Positions 46,271-54,955 of a DNA stretch of 64,000 nucleotides are shown here, in pieces. The stretch comes from Candidatus Krumholzibacteriia bacterium (GTDB lineage Bacteria > Krumholzibacteriota > Krumholzibacteriia > JAJRXK01), in assembly GCA_035268685.1 (NCBI GenBank), contig DATFKK010000111.1:31228-95227 (forward strand). Direction: 5' to 3'. The translations under genes were made by a program, and so were the position numbers. Numbering within the stretch: the first letter of the stretch is position 1; the number at the start of each line of letters is the position of its first letter. The notes under the pieces are model-generated. The model saw only the letters and a list, made by a program, of their open reading frames with translations, was not told the DNA's origin and did no database searches.

Positions 46271-49200
46271 AGGCCGTGCCTACCGTGGACTGCTCGAAGA
46301 CCTGCGCGAACGCGCGAAGGAACTCGAATGCCTGTATCGGGTCGAGGAAGAGCTCGCCAGGCCCGACGACTCCCTCGAGGAATCCCTGCAGCGGGTGGTC
46401 GGCCTGATCCCCGGCGGGTGGCAGTATCCCGAGAACTGTGCGGCGCTGCTCGAGGTCGAGGGCCAGGTCTACCGTTCGCAGGAGTTCGAGCCCACCCCGC
46501 AGATGATCCACGCCGAAATCGAAGTGCAGGGGCGGATCCTGGGCCGCCTGGCCGTCTACTACCTGCAGGACAGTCCGCCCGAGGACGAAGGGCCCTTCCT
46601 CTTCGAGGAGGTGCGGCTGATCCGGTCGCTCGCCGACCGCCTGGCCCACCACATCCTCTACTCGAACCTCCAGCAGTCCCAGCTCGTCGGCGGGGGCAAC
46701 GGGGGGGACGTCCTCGACTGGGCACGGGGACTGCGCCTGCTCCGCGAAGCCGACCGGGAGCAGTACGCTCGGCTCTCGCGGCGTATGCTGAACCACCTGG
46801 TGAGCATGGGCGTGACCCCCGCGGCGGACATGCTCGGCCGCCGCGCCGCCGAACTCGCGGAATCGGACAACGAGAACCAGCCCGAACGCACCGTCGCGAC
46901 CGACCGCGAGCTCCTGCTCTCGGATGCGCCCTTCGACCTGGCTTCGAACCACCTGAGCAACGACGAGATCATGTCGTTGGTGCAGCAGTGGCTGTACGAG
47001 GAGAAGGTCGCCGCCTTCAACAAGGTGCTGGCCGACCCCAAGGCGTCGCTGGGAGAGGTGGCCGACGCACTGCGTCGCTTCCGCAGCGTGTCGACGGACA
47101 TCCAGCAGCACTCGCGTTCGACGGTGGCGGGCCTTCGTGCATCGCTGCTGCGCCGGACCCTTTCGTCGCAGACCGAGTTCATCCGCCTGGCCCGCGACTA
47201 CGTCGATCCCTTCGACTTCGTCGAGCTCTTCGATCACCTCGTGGTGTCCGACCAGGGCCACGGCACGGTCGGCGGCAAGAGTGCCGGCCTGCTGCTGGCG
47301 AACTGGATCCTCGACCGGCGCGGAGCCGAGGATCCCGACGTGCCGCGGGTGAAGGTGCCGCGCGCGTGGTTCCTGACCTCGGACAGCATGGTCGCTTTCA
47401 TCAAGCACAACGATCTCGAGGGCGTGATCGAGCAGAAGTACAAGGAGATCGACGAGGTTCGGCAGGAGTATCCGAACATCGTCCAGCTCTTCAAGTCGTC
47501 GGCCTTCCCGCCGGAGATCGTGAAGGGGTTGTCGGTCGCCCTCGACGACCTCGGTGAGGGCACGCCACTGATCGTGCGGAGCAGCTCGCTGCTCGAGGAT
47601 CGTCTGGGGACCGCCTTCTCGGGCAAGTACAAGAGTCTGTTCGTGTCGAACCTCGGAACCAAGCGTGAGCGGTTGAACGCATTGATCGACGCGATCGCCG
47701 AGGTCTACGCCTCGGTCTTCGGTCCCGACCCCATCGAGTACCGCCGCGATCGCGGTCTGCTGGACTTCCACGAGGAGATGGGCGTCCTGATCCAGGCCGT
47801 GGTGGGCAAGCGCGTGGGGCGGTGGTTCCTGCCGGCCTTCGCCGGCGTGGCCTTCAGCCGCAACGAGTTCCGCTGGTCGCCGCGGATCCGCCGCGAGGAC
47901 GGGATCGTGCGCGTGGTGCCCGGATTGGGTACGCGCGCGGTCGACCGCACCGCTGACGACTACCCGGTGCTCAGTGTACCCGGTCGCCCCGGACTGCGAG
48001 CGAACGTGGCGATCGACGAGATCATCCGCTACTCGCCGCGCTGGGTCGACTGCATCGACCTCGAGGACGGCCGCTTCGTGACCATCACACTCGAAGAGTT
48101 GCTGCGGGAGGCGGGAACCGACCTCCCGGGGTTCGAACTCGTGTTCTCGTCGGTCGACGGCGATCGACTGCGACCGGCGCACCCTCTGTTGACCGATCCC
48201 GAACGCGTCGAGTTGGTGTGTGACTTCGAGGGTCTGCTCTCGAACTCGACCTTCTCGCAGGACGTCCGGCGGATCCTCGACATTCTCGAGGATGCGCTCG
48301 AGAGCCCGGTCGACATCGAGTTCGCCCACGACGGCGAGCAGCTCTACCTGTTGCAGTGCCGCCCGCAGAGCTCGTCGTCCGACGAGCGCGCCGACGCCAT
48401 TCCCCAGGACCTCGACCAGCGTCAGGTGGTGTTCACCGCCAACCGCTACGTGAACAACGGTCACGTACCCGACCTGACGCACATGGTGTACGTCGATCCT
48501 CTGCGGTACGCCGAGTTGCCCGGAGAACGCGAGATGCGCGAAGTGGGCCACGCCGTGGGTCGTCTGAACGAATTGCTGCCCAAACGCCAGTTCGCATTGG
48601 TGGGACCGGGCCGCTGGGGCAGCCGGGGAGACATCAAGCTGGGCGTGCCGATCACCTACTCCGAGATCAACAACACGGCCCTGTTGATCGAGGTCGCCCG
48701 CAACAAGGGTGGCTACGTTCCCGATCTCAGCTTCGGGACCCATTTCTTCCAGGACCTCGTGGAGTCCCAGATCCGCTATCTGCCACTCTATCCCGACGAG
48801 AGCGGCGTCGTGTTCAACGAGCCCTTCTTCACGCGGTCGGAGAACCTGCTCGTGCAGCTGGCTCCCGAGTACGCGCACCTCGAGGCGGTGTTGAAGGTGA
48901 TCGACGTGCCGTCGGTGACCGACGGCCACGTGCTCCGGGTGCTCCTGAACGCCGAACTCGACCAGGCGGTGGCCATGATCTGTGATCCGGAGGACCCGGG
49001 GTCGAGCCTCGTCGCGCCACCGCCCTCGCCACTGTCGACGCCCGCGCGCGCGGTGGCCGAGAGCTGGCGTTGGCGACAGCGCATGGCCGAGCGCATCGCG
49101 CGGCGGATCCAGCCCGCGGAGAGCGGCGTGGTCGCCATGTACCTCTTCGGCAGCGTCAAGAACGGCACGGCCGGGCCGGGGAGCGACATCGACCTCCTGA

Positions 49201-49436
49201 TCCACTTCCGAGGCGACGAGGCGCAGCGCGCGGACCTTCAACGCTGGCTCGATGGCTGGAGCGAGTGCCTGGCCGAATTGAACTACCTGCGGACGGGATA
49301 CCACGTCGACAGTCTGCTCGACGTGCACTTCATCGACGACGGGGACATCGAGGAGCAGACGAGTTTCGCGTCCAAGATCGGGGCGATCACCGATGCCGCG
49401 GCGCCCCTGCCGCTCGACGGAAAGGACGAGGTCTAG
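46263..49436 (+). CDS. PEP-synthase-like ATP-grasp protein fused to a nucleotidyltransferase
   Basis: 1057 residues. Residues about 1-145 look like a GAF-type sensor (ECLYRVEEELARPDDSLEESLQRVV, AALLEVEGQVY, RILGRLAVYY, LFEEVRLIRSLADRLAHHI). A helical linker follows. The ATP-grasp core has TVGGKSAGLLLANWIL (about 337), PLIVRSSSLLEDRL (about 436) and LYLLQCRPQ (about 700). The shared C-terminal region LVGPGRWGSRGD and SFGTHFFQDLV is at about 780-835. A Pol-beta/MNT nucleotidyltransferase closes the chain, with MYLFGSVKNGTAGPGSDIDLLI (GS at about 963, DxD at about 978-980). No His-swivel or PEP domain is present. It probably senses a signal and modifies a partner, perhaps glutamate metabolism enzymes, but this is inference. 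Confidence 0.88.
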   Translation: MNEGRAYRGLLEDLRERAKELECLYRVEEELARPDDSLEESLQRVVGLIPGGWQYPENCAALLEVEGQVYRSQEFEPTPQMIHAEIEVQGRILGRLAVYYLQDSPPEDEGPFLFEEVRLIRSLADRLAHHILYSNLQQSQLVGGGNGGDVLDWARGLRLLREADREQYARLSRRMLNHLVSMGVTPAADMLGRRAAELAESDNENQPERTVATDRELLLSDAPFDLASNHLSNDEIMSLVQQWLYEEKVAAFNKVLADPKASLGEVADALRRFRSVSTDIQQHSRSTVAGLRASLLRRTLSSQTEFIRLARDYVDPFDFVELFDHLVVSDQGHGTVGGKSAGLLLANWILDRRGAEDPDVPRVKVPRAWFLTSDSMVAFIKHNDLEGVIEQKYKEIDEVRQEYPNIVQLFKSSAFPPEIVKGLSVALDDLGEGTPLIVRSSSLLEDRLGTAFSGKYKSLFVSNLGTKRERLNALIDAIAEVYASVFGPDPIEYRRDRGLLDFHEEMGVLIQAVVGKRVGRWFLPAFAGVAFSRNEFRWSPRIRREDGIVRVVPGLGTRAVDRTADDYPVLSVPGRPGLRANVAIDEIIRYSPRWVDCIDLEDGRFVTITLEELLREAGTDLPGFELVFSSVDGDRLRPAHPLLTDPERVELVCDFEGLLSNSTFSQDVRRILDILEDALESPVDIEFAHDGEQLYLLQCRPQSSSSDERADAIPQDLDQRQVVFTANRYVNNGHVPDLTHMVYVDPLRYAELPGEREMREVGHAVGRLNELLPKRQFALVGPGRWGSRGDIKLGVPITYSEINNTALLIEVARNKGGYVPDLSFGTHFFQDLVESQIRYLPLYPDESGVVFNEPFFTRSENLLVQLAPEYAHLEAVLKVIDVPSVTDGHVLRVLLNAELDQAVAMICDPEDPGSSLVAPPPSPLSTPARAVAESWRWRQRMAERIARRIQPAESGVVAMYLFGSVKNGTAGPGSDIDLLIHFRGDEAQRADLQRWLDGWSECLAELNYLRTGYHVDSLLDVHFIDDGDIEEQTSFASKIGAITDAAAPLPLDGKDEV

Positions 49437-50311
49437 ACCTCGATCGGGGCGATGAGCTCCCGCGTGGCGGCTTCGGGCGCCTCGGGTTCGAAACGGACGA
49501 GGGCGAGTTCGGGTCCGTCGTGGGCCGCGCTCACGATCGGTGTGTCCCCCACCCGATCGCTCCAGTGGCCGGTCAGGCGTGCAGCCTCGTGCACGTGGCC
49601 GTGCAGGCCCATCCACGGCCGGTGCCGTTCGAGGAACCGGCGGACGGCGATGCTGCCGATGTGCACGTCGACCGGCGCGTGGTCGATCGTCTTTCCGTCG
49701 AGATCCGCCCGGTCGATGAGCGTGCGGTGCGGTGGGCAGTGGAACAGGCAGAGTGCGCGCGACAACTCGCGGCCTTCGGCCAGACGTTCGAGTTCGTCGG
49801 CGATGGTGGCCCACTGCAGCTCGCGTTCGGGCACCGCGATGGTCCGTCGTCCGCCTTCGGGCGGCACACAGCCGGGATCGACGTAGCGGGAGACGTCGTA
49901 GCGCTCCCAGTCCTTCAGTTGGAACGGACTGGGGGGAATGGTGGCGTAGCCGCACACCAGCCAGTCCTCGAAGGACACGCAGCGGCGGTGGACGTAGGTC
50001 CACAGGCCCTCGGCCGCGTAGCGGAGCACCGCGGCCTCGTGGAAGCGGGCGTCGTCGTTGCCCAGGATCACGAAGACGCGTGGATAGTCCGGTCCCAGTG
50101 CCGCTCGCAACGCGCGCAGTCGATCGGCGAGGAACCCCGCGAGGAATCCCTCGGTGCCGCCGGGGATCGCGGGGAGTTTCGCCATTTCGTGCGGGAAGAG
50201 GTCGCCTCCGACGAACAGCGCAGCGGGACGTTCGCGGGCGACGACGTCGAAGAGAGCGCGATAGCGTCCGGGCTGACCATGGAGGTCGCTGACGAAGAGA
50301 CAGGACGGCAT
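49433..50311 (-). CDS. Calcineurin-type metallophosphoesterase
   Basis: 292 residues. All five metal-binding blocks are visible: SDLHGQPG (D, H), FVGGDLF (GD), VILGNDDAR (GND), LFHCPPH (H) and LHGHVHEA (GHxH). The family hydrolyses phosphodiesters, phosphomonoesters or nucleotides; the closest look is to single-domain cytosolic members with a GNDD rather than GNHD motif. Its stop overlaps the convergent stop of the nucleotidyltransferase fusion by three bases. The substrate is unknown. A role in reversing a nucleotidyl modification made by the neighbour is conceivable but unsupported. Confidence 0.9.
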   Translation of the reverse strand: MPSCLFVSDLHGQPGRYRALFDVVARERPAALFVGGDLFPHEMAKLPAIPGGTEGFLAGFLADRLRALRAALGPDYPRVFVILGNDDARFHEAAVLRYAAEGLWTYVHRRCVSFEDWLVCGYATIPPSPFQLKDWERYDVSRYVDPGCVPPEGGRRTIAVPERELQWATIADELERLAEGRELSRALCLFHCPPHRTLIDRADLDGKTIDHAPVDVHIGSIAVRRFLERHRPWMGLHGHVHEAARLTGHWSDRVGDTPIVSAAHDGPELALVRFEPEAPEAATRELIAPIEV

Positions 50312-50487
50312 GGGCGCTCCGCGTACGGGGGGTGCGGGCGGGGCCGTGGACGGGCTGGACGCCGGTCGAGAGGCTGCGCCTTCGGGCGGGGACGCGCAAG
50401 CGCGGAATCGTGCGGTCGGACCGGCTCGTCCTTCCCGTGCGACGGTGGGCCACCTATGCTCGTCCTTCCTCGTTCCCGCCGGATTCC

Positions 50488-52521
50488 ATGACCACCCATC
50501 ACCCGTGGCTGCAGAAGATCCCGGTGCGCCGCCTCGTCCCGTGGACGACGGCCCTGATCGCCCTGGTGGTCTACGTGCGCACCTCGCATCCGGGCCTCGC
50601 GGGCGGCGATTCGGGTGAGCTGGTCGCGGTCGCGCACGAACTCGGGGTCGCGCATCCTCCGGGCTATCCGCTGTACACGCTGCTCGGACACGTGTGGCAG
50701 GCGGCTCTGGGTCCCGTGGATCCGGCTCGGAGTCTGAACCTGATGTCGGCCGTGGCCCAGGCGCTCGCGTCGGGGGTGCTGGCCGGGGCCGTCCTGCGGT
50801 GGACGGGCCGGCCGCTCGCGGGACTGGCCGCCGGGCTGGCCTGGGCGTTCACCGCACCCGTATGGAAGATGGCGCTCGTCGCCGAGGTCTTCGCGCTCAA
50901 CGGTCTGCTCGCCGCGACGCTCGTCGCGTGCCTGTTCGCGTTGTTGGTCGACACCGGGGACCACGGTCCCGCACCGCCCCGGCGACGTGCCGTGTGGCCC
51001 TGGACCGCGATCTTCCTGGTGTGCGGACTCCTGGTCGCACACCACCACACGCTGGTGCTGCTGGCCGTCCCGGTGGTCGTGGTCGCGAGCGTGCGCATCG
51101 CGCGACGGACGCGCGGGCTCGTGGCCCCGTGGCGATTGGTGGGACACGCGGTGGTGGGTGCCGCCGTCGGTGCGAGCCCGCTGCTCCTGCTGCCGATCCG
51201 GGCGCGAGCCGGAGACGTCCTGGCGTGGGGGGATCCCGTCGATCCGCGCGGTTTCCTGCACCACCTGCTGCGGAGAGACTACGGAACCCTCTCCCTGGAG
51301 CCGGAGTCCTCGGGACTGGTCGCCGACGTCTCGCACGTCGGCCTGTGGCTGCGGTCGATCCCCGTCGAATCGGGGGCGCCCGCCGCGCTCCTGGCCGCCG
51401 TCGGAGCGGCGGTCCTCGTGCGTCGCGCGATCGCCGGCCCCGAGCGCACCGCCTCGCAGTCGATGGCCGCCGTCGTGCTCGGGTTCCTCGGGTTGCAGGC
51501 GTGGTTCTTCACGCGCGTCGGTTTTCCGGCCGAGCCACTCTACCTGGGCGTGGTCGAGCGCTTCTGGGTCCTGCCGTCGATGATCGTCGCCCTGCTCGCC
51601 GGACTGGGGGTGGCCCGGATCGCCGACGTCGCTCCCCGGACCGTGACCGCCGGTGTGGTCGCGGTGTCCGTGCTCTGGCCCGTGGTCGACCACGGACGCA
51701 CGGTCGACCAGAGCAAGAACTCCTTCGTGGAGGACCTGATCGCGAACGTCGTGGTCTCGGTGCCCGAGGGTGGCGCTCTGTTCGTGCAGGGCGACCTCTT
51801 CCACAACGGCCTGGCCGTCGTCACCCGTGTCCGCGACCGGCGGCCCGACCTCGCCTGGGCCGACCAGGAGATCCTCACCTACGGCTGGGGTGTGCGGCGC
51901 ACCCGCGAGCGGCATCCCGGTCTGCTGCCCGAACCGCTCGGTCGTGACGATCGCTACGCGGGTGACGACCCTGCCTCGTGGAACGTGCATTGGTTCGACC
52001 ACCTGTACGGACGTCGACCGGTCGCGGTGGTCGGTGTCAAGGAGGACAGCTACGCGGCGCGCTACGCCACCGTCCCGCGGGGGCTCGTGTCGCAGGTGGT
52101 CCCTCGTGACGCCGTGCCCACGTTGGAACGGCAGGCGCGCGTGGCCCTCGACCTGATGGGCGATCTCCGCTGGCGCAGCTGGTACCGGAGACAGGATCCG
52201 AGGGGTTTCGAGGCCGCCGATCGCTGGCGGCTGGACGAGTTCGCCACGCGAACGTGTCTGCTCGTGTCCCAACCCTTCGCGCGGACTTGGACGCGCGAAG
52301 GCGTTCCGGGAATCGCCGCTCTCGAAGAGTTCCTCGACGTCCTCGTGGCACGACCCGACGCGGCATCCACAGATCTCCTGCGTGCCGCCGGACTGGCCAG
52401 CGTCGTCGGTTCGGAGCTGCGCGATCCGGTGCGGGCCCGCCGGTTGCTCGAAGCCTTCCTGCGCCGGGAGACGTCGGGCGACCGGGCCGAGGAGGCCCGC
52501 CGCGTCCTCCGTGGCCTGTGA
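50488..52521 (+). CDS. DUF2723 polytopic membrane protein
   Basis: 677 residues from the ATG at 50488; the in-frame extension upstream is Arg-rich and rejected. The N-terminal family signature is RTSHPGLAGGDSGELVAVAH with GVAHPPGYPLYTLLGHVW. About nine to ten hydrophobic helices fill residues 20-400, then a soluble C-terminal domain. DUF2723 proteins belong to the GT-C glycosyltransferase superfamily and include human TMEM260, an O-mannosyltransferase; the acidic pair (D-S-G-E) after TM1 is expected for catalysis. It may glycosylate exported proteins from a lipid donor. They are frequent in Bacteroidota and FCB-type bacteria. The C-terminal tail has helical repeats of unknown role. Confidence 0.88.
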   Translation: MTTHHPWLQKIPVRRLVPWTTALIALVVYVRTSHPGLAGGDSGELVAVAHELGVAHPPGYPLYTLLGHVWQAALGPVDPARSLNLMSAVAQALASGVLAGAVLRWTGRPLAGLAAGLAWAFTAPVWKMALVAEVFALNGLLAATLVACLFALLVDTGDHGPAPPRRRAVWPWTAIFLVCGLLVAHHHTLVLLAVPVVVVASVRIARRTRGLVAPWRLVGHAVVGAAVGASPLLLLPIRARAGDVLAWGDPVDPRGFLHHLLRRDYGTLSLEPESSGLVADVSHVGLWLRSIPVESGAPAALLAAVGAAVLVRRAIAGPERTASQSMAAVVLGFLGLQAWFFTRVGFPAEPLYLGVVERFWVLPSMIVALLAGLGVARIADVAPRTVTAGVVAVSVLWPVVDHGRTVDQSKNSFVEDLIANVVVSVPEGGALFVQGDLFHNGLAVVTRVRDRRPDLAWADQEILTYGWGVRRTRERHPGLLPEPLGRDDRYAGDDPASWNVHWFDHLYGRRPVAVVGVKEDSYAARYATVPRGLVSQVVPRDAVPTLERQARVALDLMGDLRWRSWYRRQDPRGFEAADRWRLDEFATRTCLLVSQPFARTWTREGVPGIAALEEFLDVLVARPDAASTDLLRAAGLASVVGSELRDPVRARRLLEAFLRRETSGDRAEEARRVLRGL

Positions 52522-52608
52522 GCGGAGCCGGAACCGGTCGTACTTGAGTTCGATTCCGACCAGCTGCTAGGCTTCGTCGGTTCCCTGTCTCCCACACCGA
52601 GGTCCCGC

Positions 52609-54807
52609 ATGTTGCGTTCCCTTCGGGGTCCCGTGCTCGTCGCGGTCACCCTCTGGACGGTTCCCACCCTCGTCCAGGCCCAGACCGCACCCCCTCCCCG
52701 TGTCGACCAGGTGTCTCCGGCCGACGCGCCCACACCGGGTGGGCGGATCATCACGATCTCCGGTTCGGGCTTCGGGACCGCCACCGGGGCCAACGCGGTC
52801 CTCTTCGGCGATCAAGTGGGCCAGATCGTGGACTGGACCGACGTGACGATCGAGGTCGCGACGCCCGAGGCGGATCCCGGCACCGTGGACCTCGTCGTGG
52901 TCGAGGGCGTGGACGGTCAGCGTTCCGCTCCCGTGTCGTTCCCCTATGGACCCCTGCTGCTCGAGAGCGTGGCGCCGGACGTGGCCCCGGTCGGCGGCGG
53001 GATCACGCTCACGGTCGCGGGCCGGAACTTCGGGCGCGCCTCGGCGTCGCGGACGTGGACCGTGGGCGGAGTGGTCGCCGAGGAACAGGACTTCGTCCCG
53101 CACGTGCGTGCCGAGATCCTCGTCCCGTCGCTGCCGGCGACGGGGGCGCAGCCGGTCGAGCTGGTGGTGAACGGAGAGACCGCGTCGAATCCGGTGGACG
53201 TCACGGTGGTCGCGGCGACCCCGCAGATCGATGCGCTGCGGCCCGCGAGCGCTCCCACGAGGGGCGGCGTCACGATCACCATCGAGGGGCGGGACTTCGG
53301 GGTGGCACCGGGCACGGTGCAGTTCGGGAGCGCGCCGGCCGAGACGCCGACCTGGACCGATGCGCGCATCGAGGCCATCGCGCCGGAGGGTTCGCCCGGA
53401 CAGACCTCGCTCACGGTGACCTCGGCCGACGGGTCGGCCACGTCGAGCCCTGCGACGTTCGGCTACGATCCGCCCGTGATCGAATCGATCGATCCGGTCT
53501 CCGGACCCGTCGGCGGGGGGATCATCATCACCGTCGCCGGTCGGAACTTCGGGACGGCGTCGACCCCGCGGACATGGCTGTTCGGGTCGACACCGGCGTC
53601 GGAGATCCAGCCCGTCGACCACGAGCTGGCCACGGTGGTGCTTCCGGCGGCAGGGGCGCCGGGCCCCGTCGAATTCTTCGTGCGGGCGGGGACCGAGACG
53701 TCGAACGCGGTGTCCTTCGAGTACCGCTCTTCGGTCGTGATCGGTGACGTGATCCCCGCGACCGCCCCGACCTCCGGTGGCACGACCCTGACGATCATCG
53801 GATCGGGCTTCGGTGCCGAACCGGGCACCGTCGCGGTGAACCAGTCGGCGGCACCGGTGCAGCTGTGGAGCGACACCGACGTGGTCGCCACCGTGCCGGA
53901 AGGCGCGCCGGGACCGGCTTCGATCCGCGTGACCACGGCCGCAGCCGCGGTCGCGGTCGACGACAGTTCCTTCGGCTACGGTGCTCCCGAAGTCGAGTCG
54001 CTCGAACCCGCGACGCTGCCGGCGGTCGGTGGGACCACGTTGACCATCCGCGGCGGCAACTTCGGGCGGGCCTCGGACCCACGGACGGTCACGGTCGACG
54101 GTGTTGCGGCCGATGGCGTGATCTGGATCGGCCACGAGCAGCTCCTGGTCACCGCACCGCCGCAGCTGCCCGGTCGCGAGGTCCCCGTGTGCGTCGTCAG
54201 CCACGGTGTCTCGGGCTCGTGTGCGACCCTGACGATCGAGCCGCCGCGGATCGACGCGTTGACTCCGGCCAGCGGGCCCATGGCGGGCGGGACGATCATC
54301 ACCGTCGTCGGCGAGAACTTCGGGGTCGACCGGACCACACCGCGCACGGTCTCCTTCGGGGACGTGTCGTCGGGATCGGTGCAATTCGTCGACGACCGGC
54401 AGCTCCTCGCCGAGCTGCCCGAGGCGACCCAGCCGGGTCCCGTCGGGGTGTTCGTCGACGTGGCGGGGGCCGCGGCCAGCCTTCCCGACGGTTTCACCTA
54501 CGAGCAGGCCACCGGCGTCGACGCCTCGCCATCGCGCTTCGCCCTGTATCCGAACGAGCCGAACCCGTTCTCGTCGCGGACCACGATCGCCATGGACCTC
54601 CCTCGAGCGAGCGACTACGTGCTCACCGTGTTCGACGTCCGCGGCCGGATGGTGCGGCAGATCGAGGACCGGGCCGGACCGGGCCGGATCCTTCTCGGCT
54701 GGGACGGTACCGATGCCCTGGGACGGCCGCTGGCGTCGGGCGTGTACTTCTACCGTCTCGAGGCCCCCGACTTCCGGGAGGCGCGGCGCATGGTCCTGAT
54801 GCGCTGA
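52609..54807 (+). CDS. Secreted protein with seven IPT/TIG domains and a C-terminal sorting-like domain
   Basis: 732 residues with a signal peptide (VLVAVTLWTVPTLVQAQ). Seven immunoglobulin-like IPT/TIG units follow in a row, each opening with P.V..V.P..AP..GG.TITI.G..FG (e.g. VDQVSPADAPTPGGRIITI, IDALTPASGPMAGGTIITV). Two unit types alternate: one ending GSGFG/GRDFG and one GRNFGxAS with an RTW/RTV strand. The last about 90 residues are a FlgD/Por-secretion-like domain (YPNEPNPFSSRTTIAMDL, VFDVRGRMVRQI, LGWDGTDALGRPLASGVYFYRLE), typical of proteins of FCB-group bacteria. It is probably exported to the surface as an adhesin or matrix protein. A stop-proximal hairpin follows. Confidence 0.92.
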   Translation: MLRSLRGPVLVAVTLWTVPTLVQAQTAPPPRVDQVSPADAPTPGGRIITISGSGFGTATGANAVLFGDQVGQIVDWTDVTIEVATPEADPGTVDLVVVEGVDGQRSAPVSFPYGPLLLESVAPDVAPVGGGITLTVAGRNFGRASASRTWTVGGVVAEEQDFVPHVRAEILVPSLPATGAQPVELVVNGETASNPVDVTVVAATPQIDALRPASAPTRGGVTITIEGRDFGVAPGTVQFGSAPAETPTWTDARIEAIAPEGSPGQTSLTVTSADGSATSSPATFGYDPPVIESIDPVSGPVGGGIIITVAGRNFGTASTPRTWLFGSTPASEIQPVDHELATVVLPAAGAPGPVEFFVRAGTETSNAVSFEYRSSVVIGDVIPATAPTSGGTTLTIIGSGFGAEPGTVAVNQSAAPVQLWSDTDVVATVPEGAPGPASIRVTTAAAAVAVDDSSFGYGAPEVESLEPATLPAVGGTTLTIRGGNFGRASDPRTVTVDGVAADGVIWIGHEQLLVTAPPQLPGREVPVCVVSHGVSGSCATLTIEPPRIDALTPASGPMAGGTIITVVGENFGVDRTTPRTVSFGDVSSGSVQFVDDRQLLAELPEATQPGPVGVFVDVAGAAASLPDGFTYEQATGVDASPSRFALYPNEPNPFSSRTTIAMDLPRASDYVLTVFDVRGRMVRQIEDRAGPGRILLGWDGTDALGRPLASGVYFYRLEAPDFREARRMVLMR

Positions 54808-54820
54808 ACGGCCCCCACGG

Positions 54821-54843
54821 CCGGGCGACGCCGGATCGCCCGG
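54821..54843 (+). terminator. GC-rich hairpin after the IPT protein gene
   Basis: An 8-bp perfect stem pairs ccgggcga (54821-54828) with tcgcccgg (54836-54843) around a seven-base loop, 14 bases after the stop codon at 54807. No T-tract follows. It is a plausible transcript end or stability element before the AbgT gene. Confidence 0.4.
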
Positions 54844-54955
54844 TACCCGGCCGGGGCCGCCCCCACGTGGATGTGGGGCTTCCCCCTGGCTTCGGGCCCG
54901 CCGAACCGATACCTTCGGAGACCTGTGCCGCCCGTCGCTCCCCCCTTGGCCCGGC

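Noticed and set aside
46008..50453. A 1481-residue minus-strand open frame opposite the fusion protein
   Set aside because: The frame is a GC-skew shadow rich in Arg, His and Gly; the plus strand carries recognisable ATP-grasp and nucleotidyltransferase motifs.
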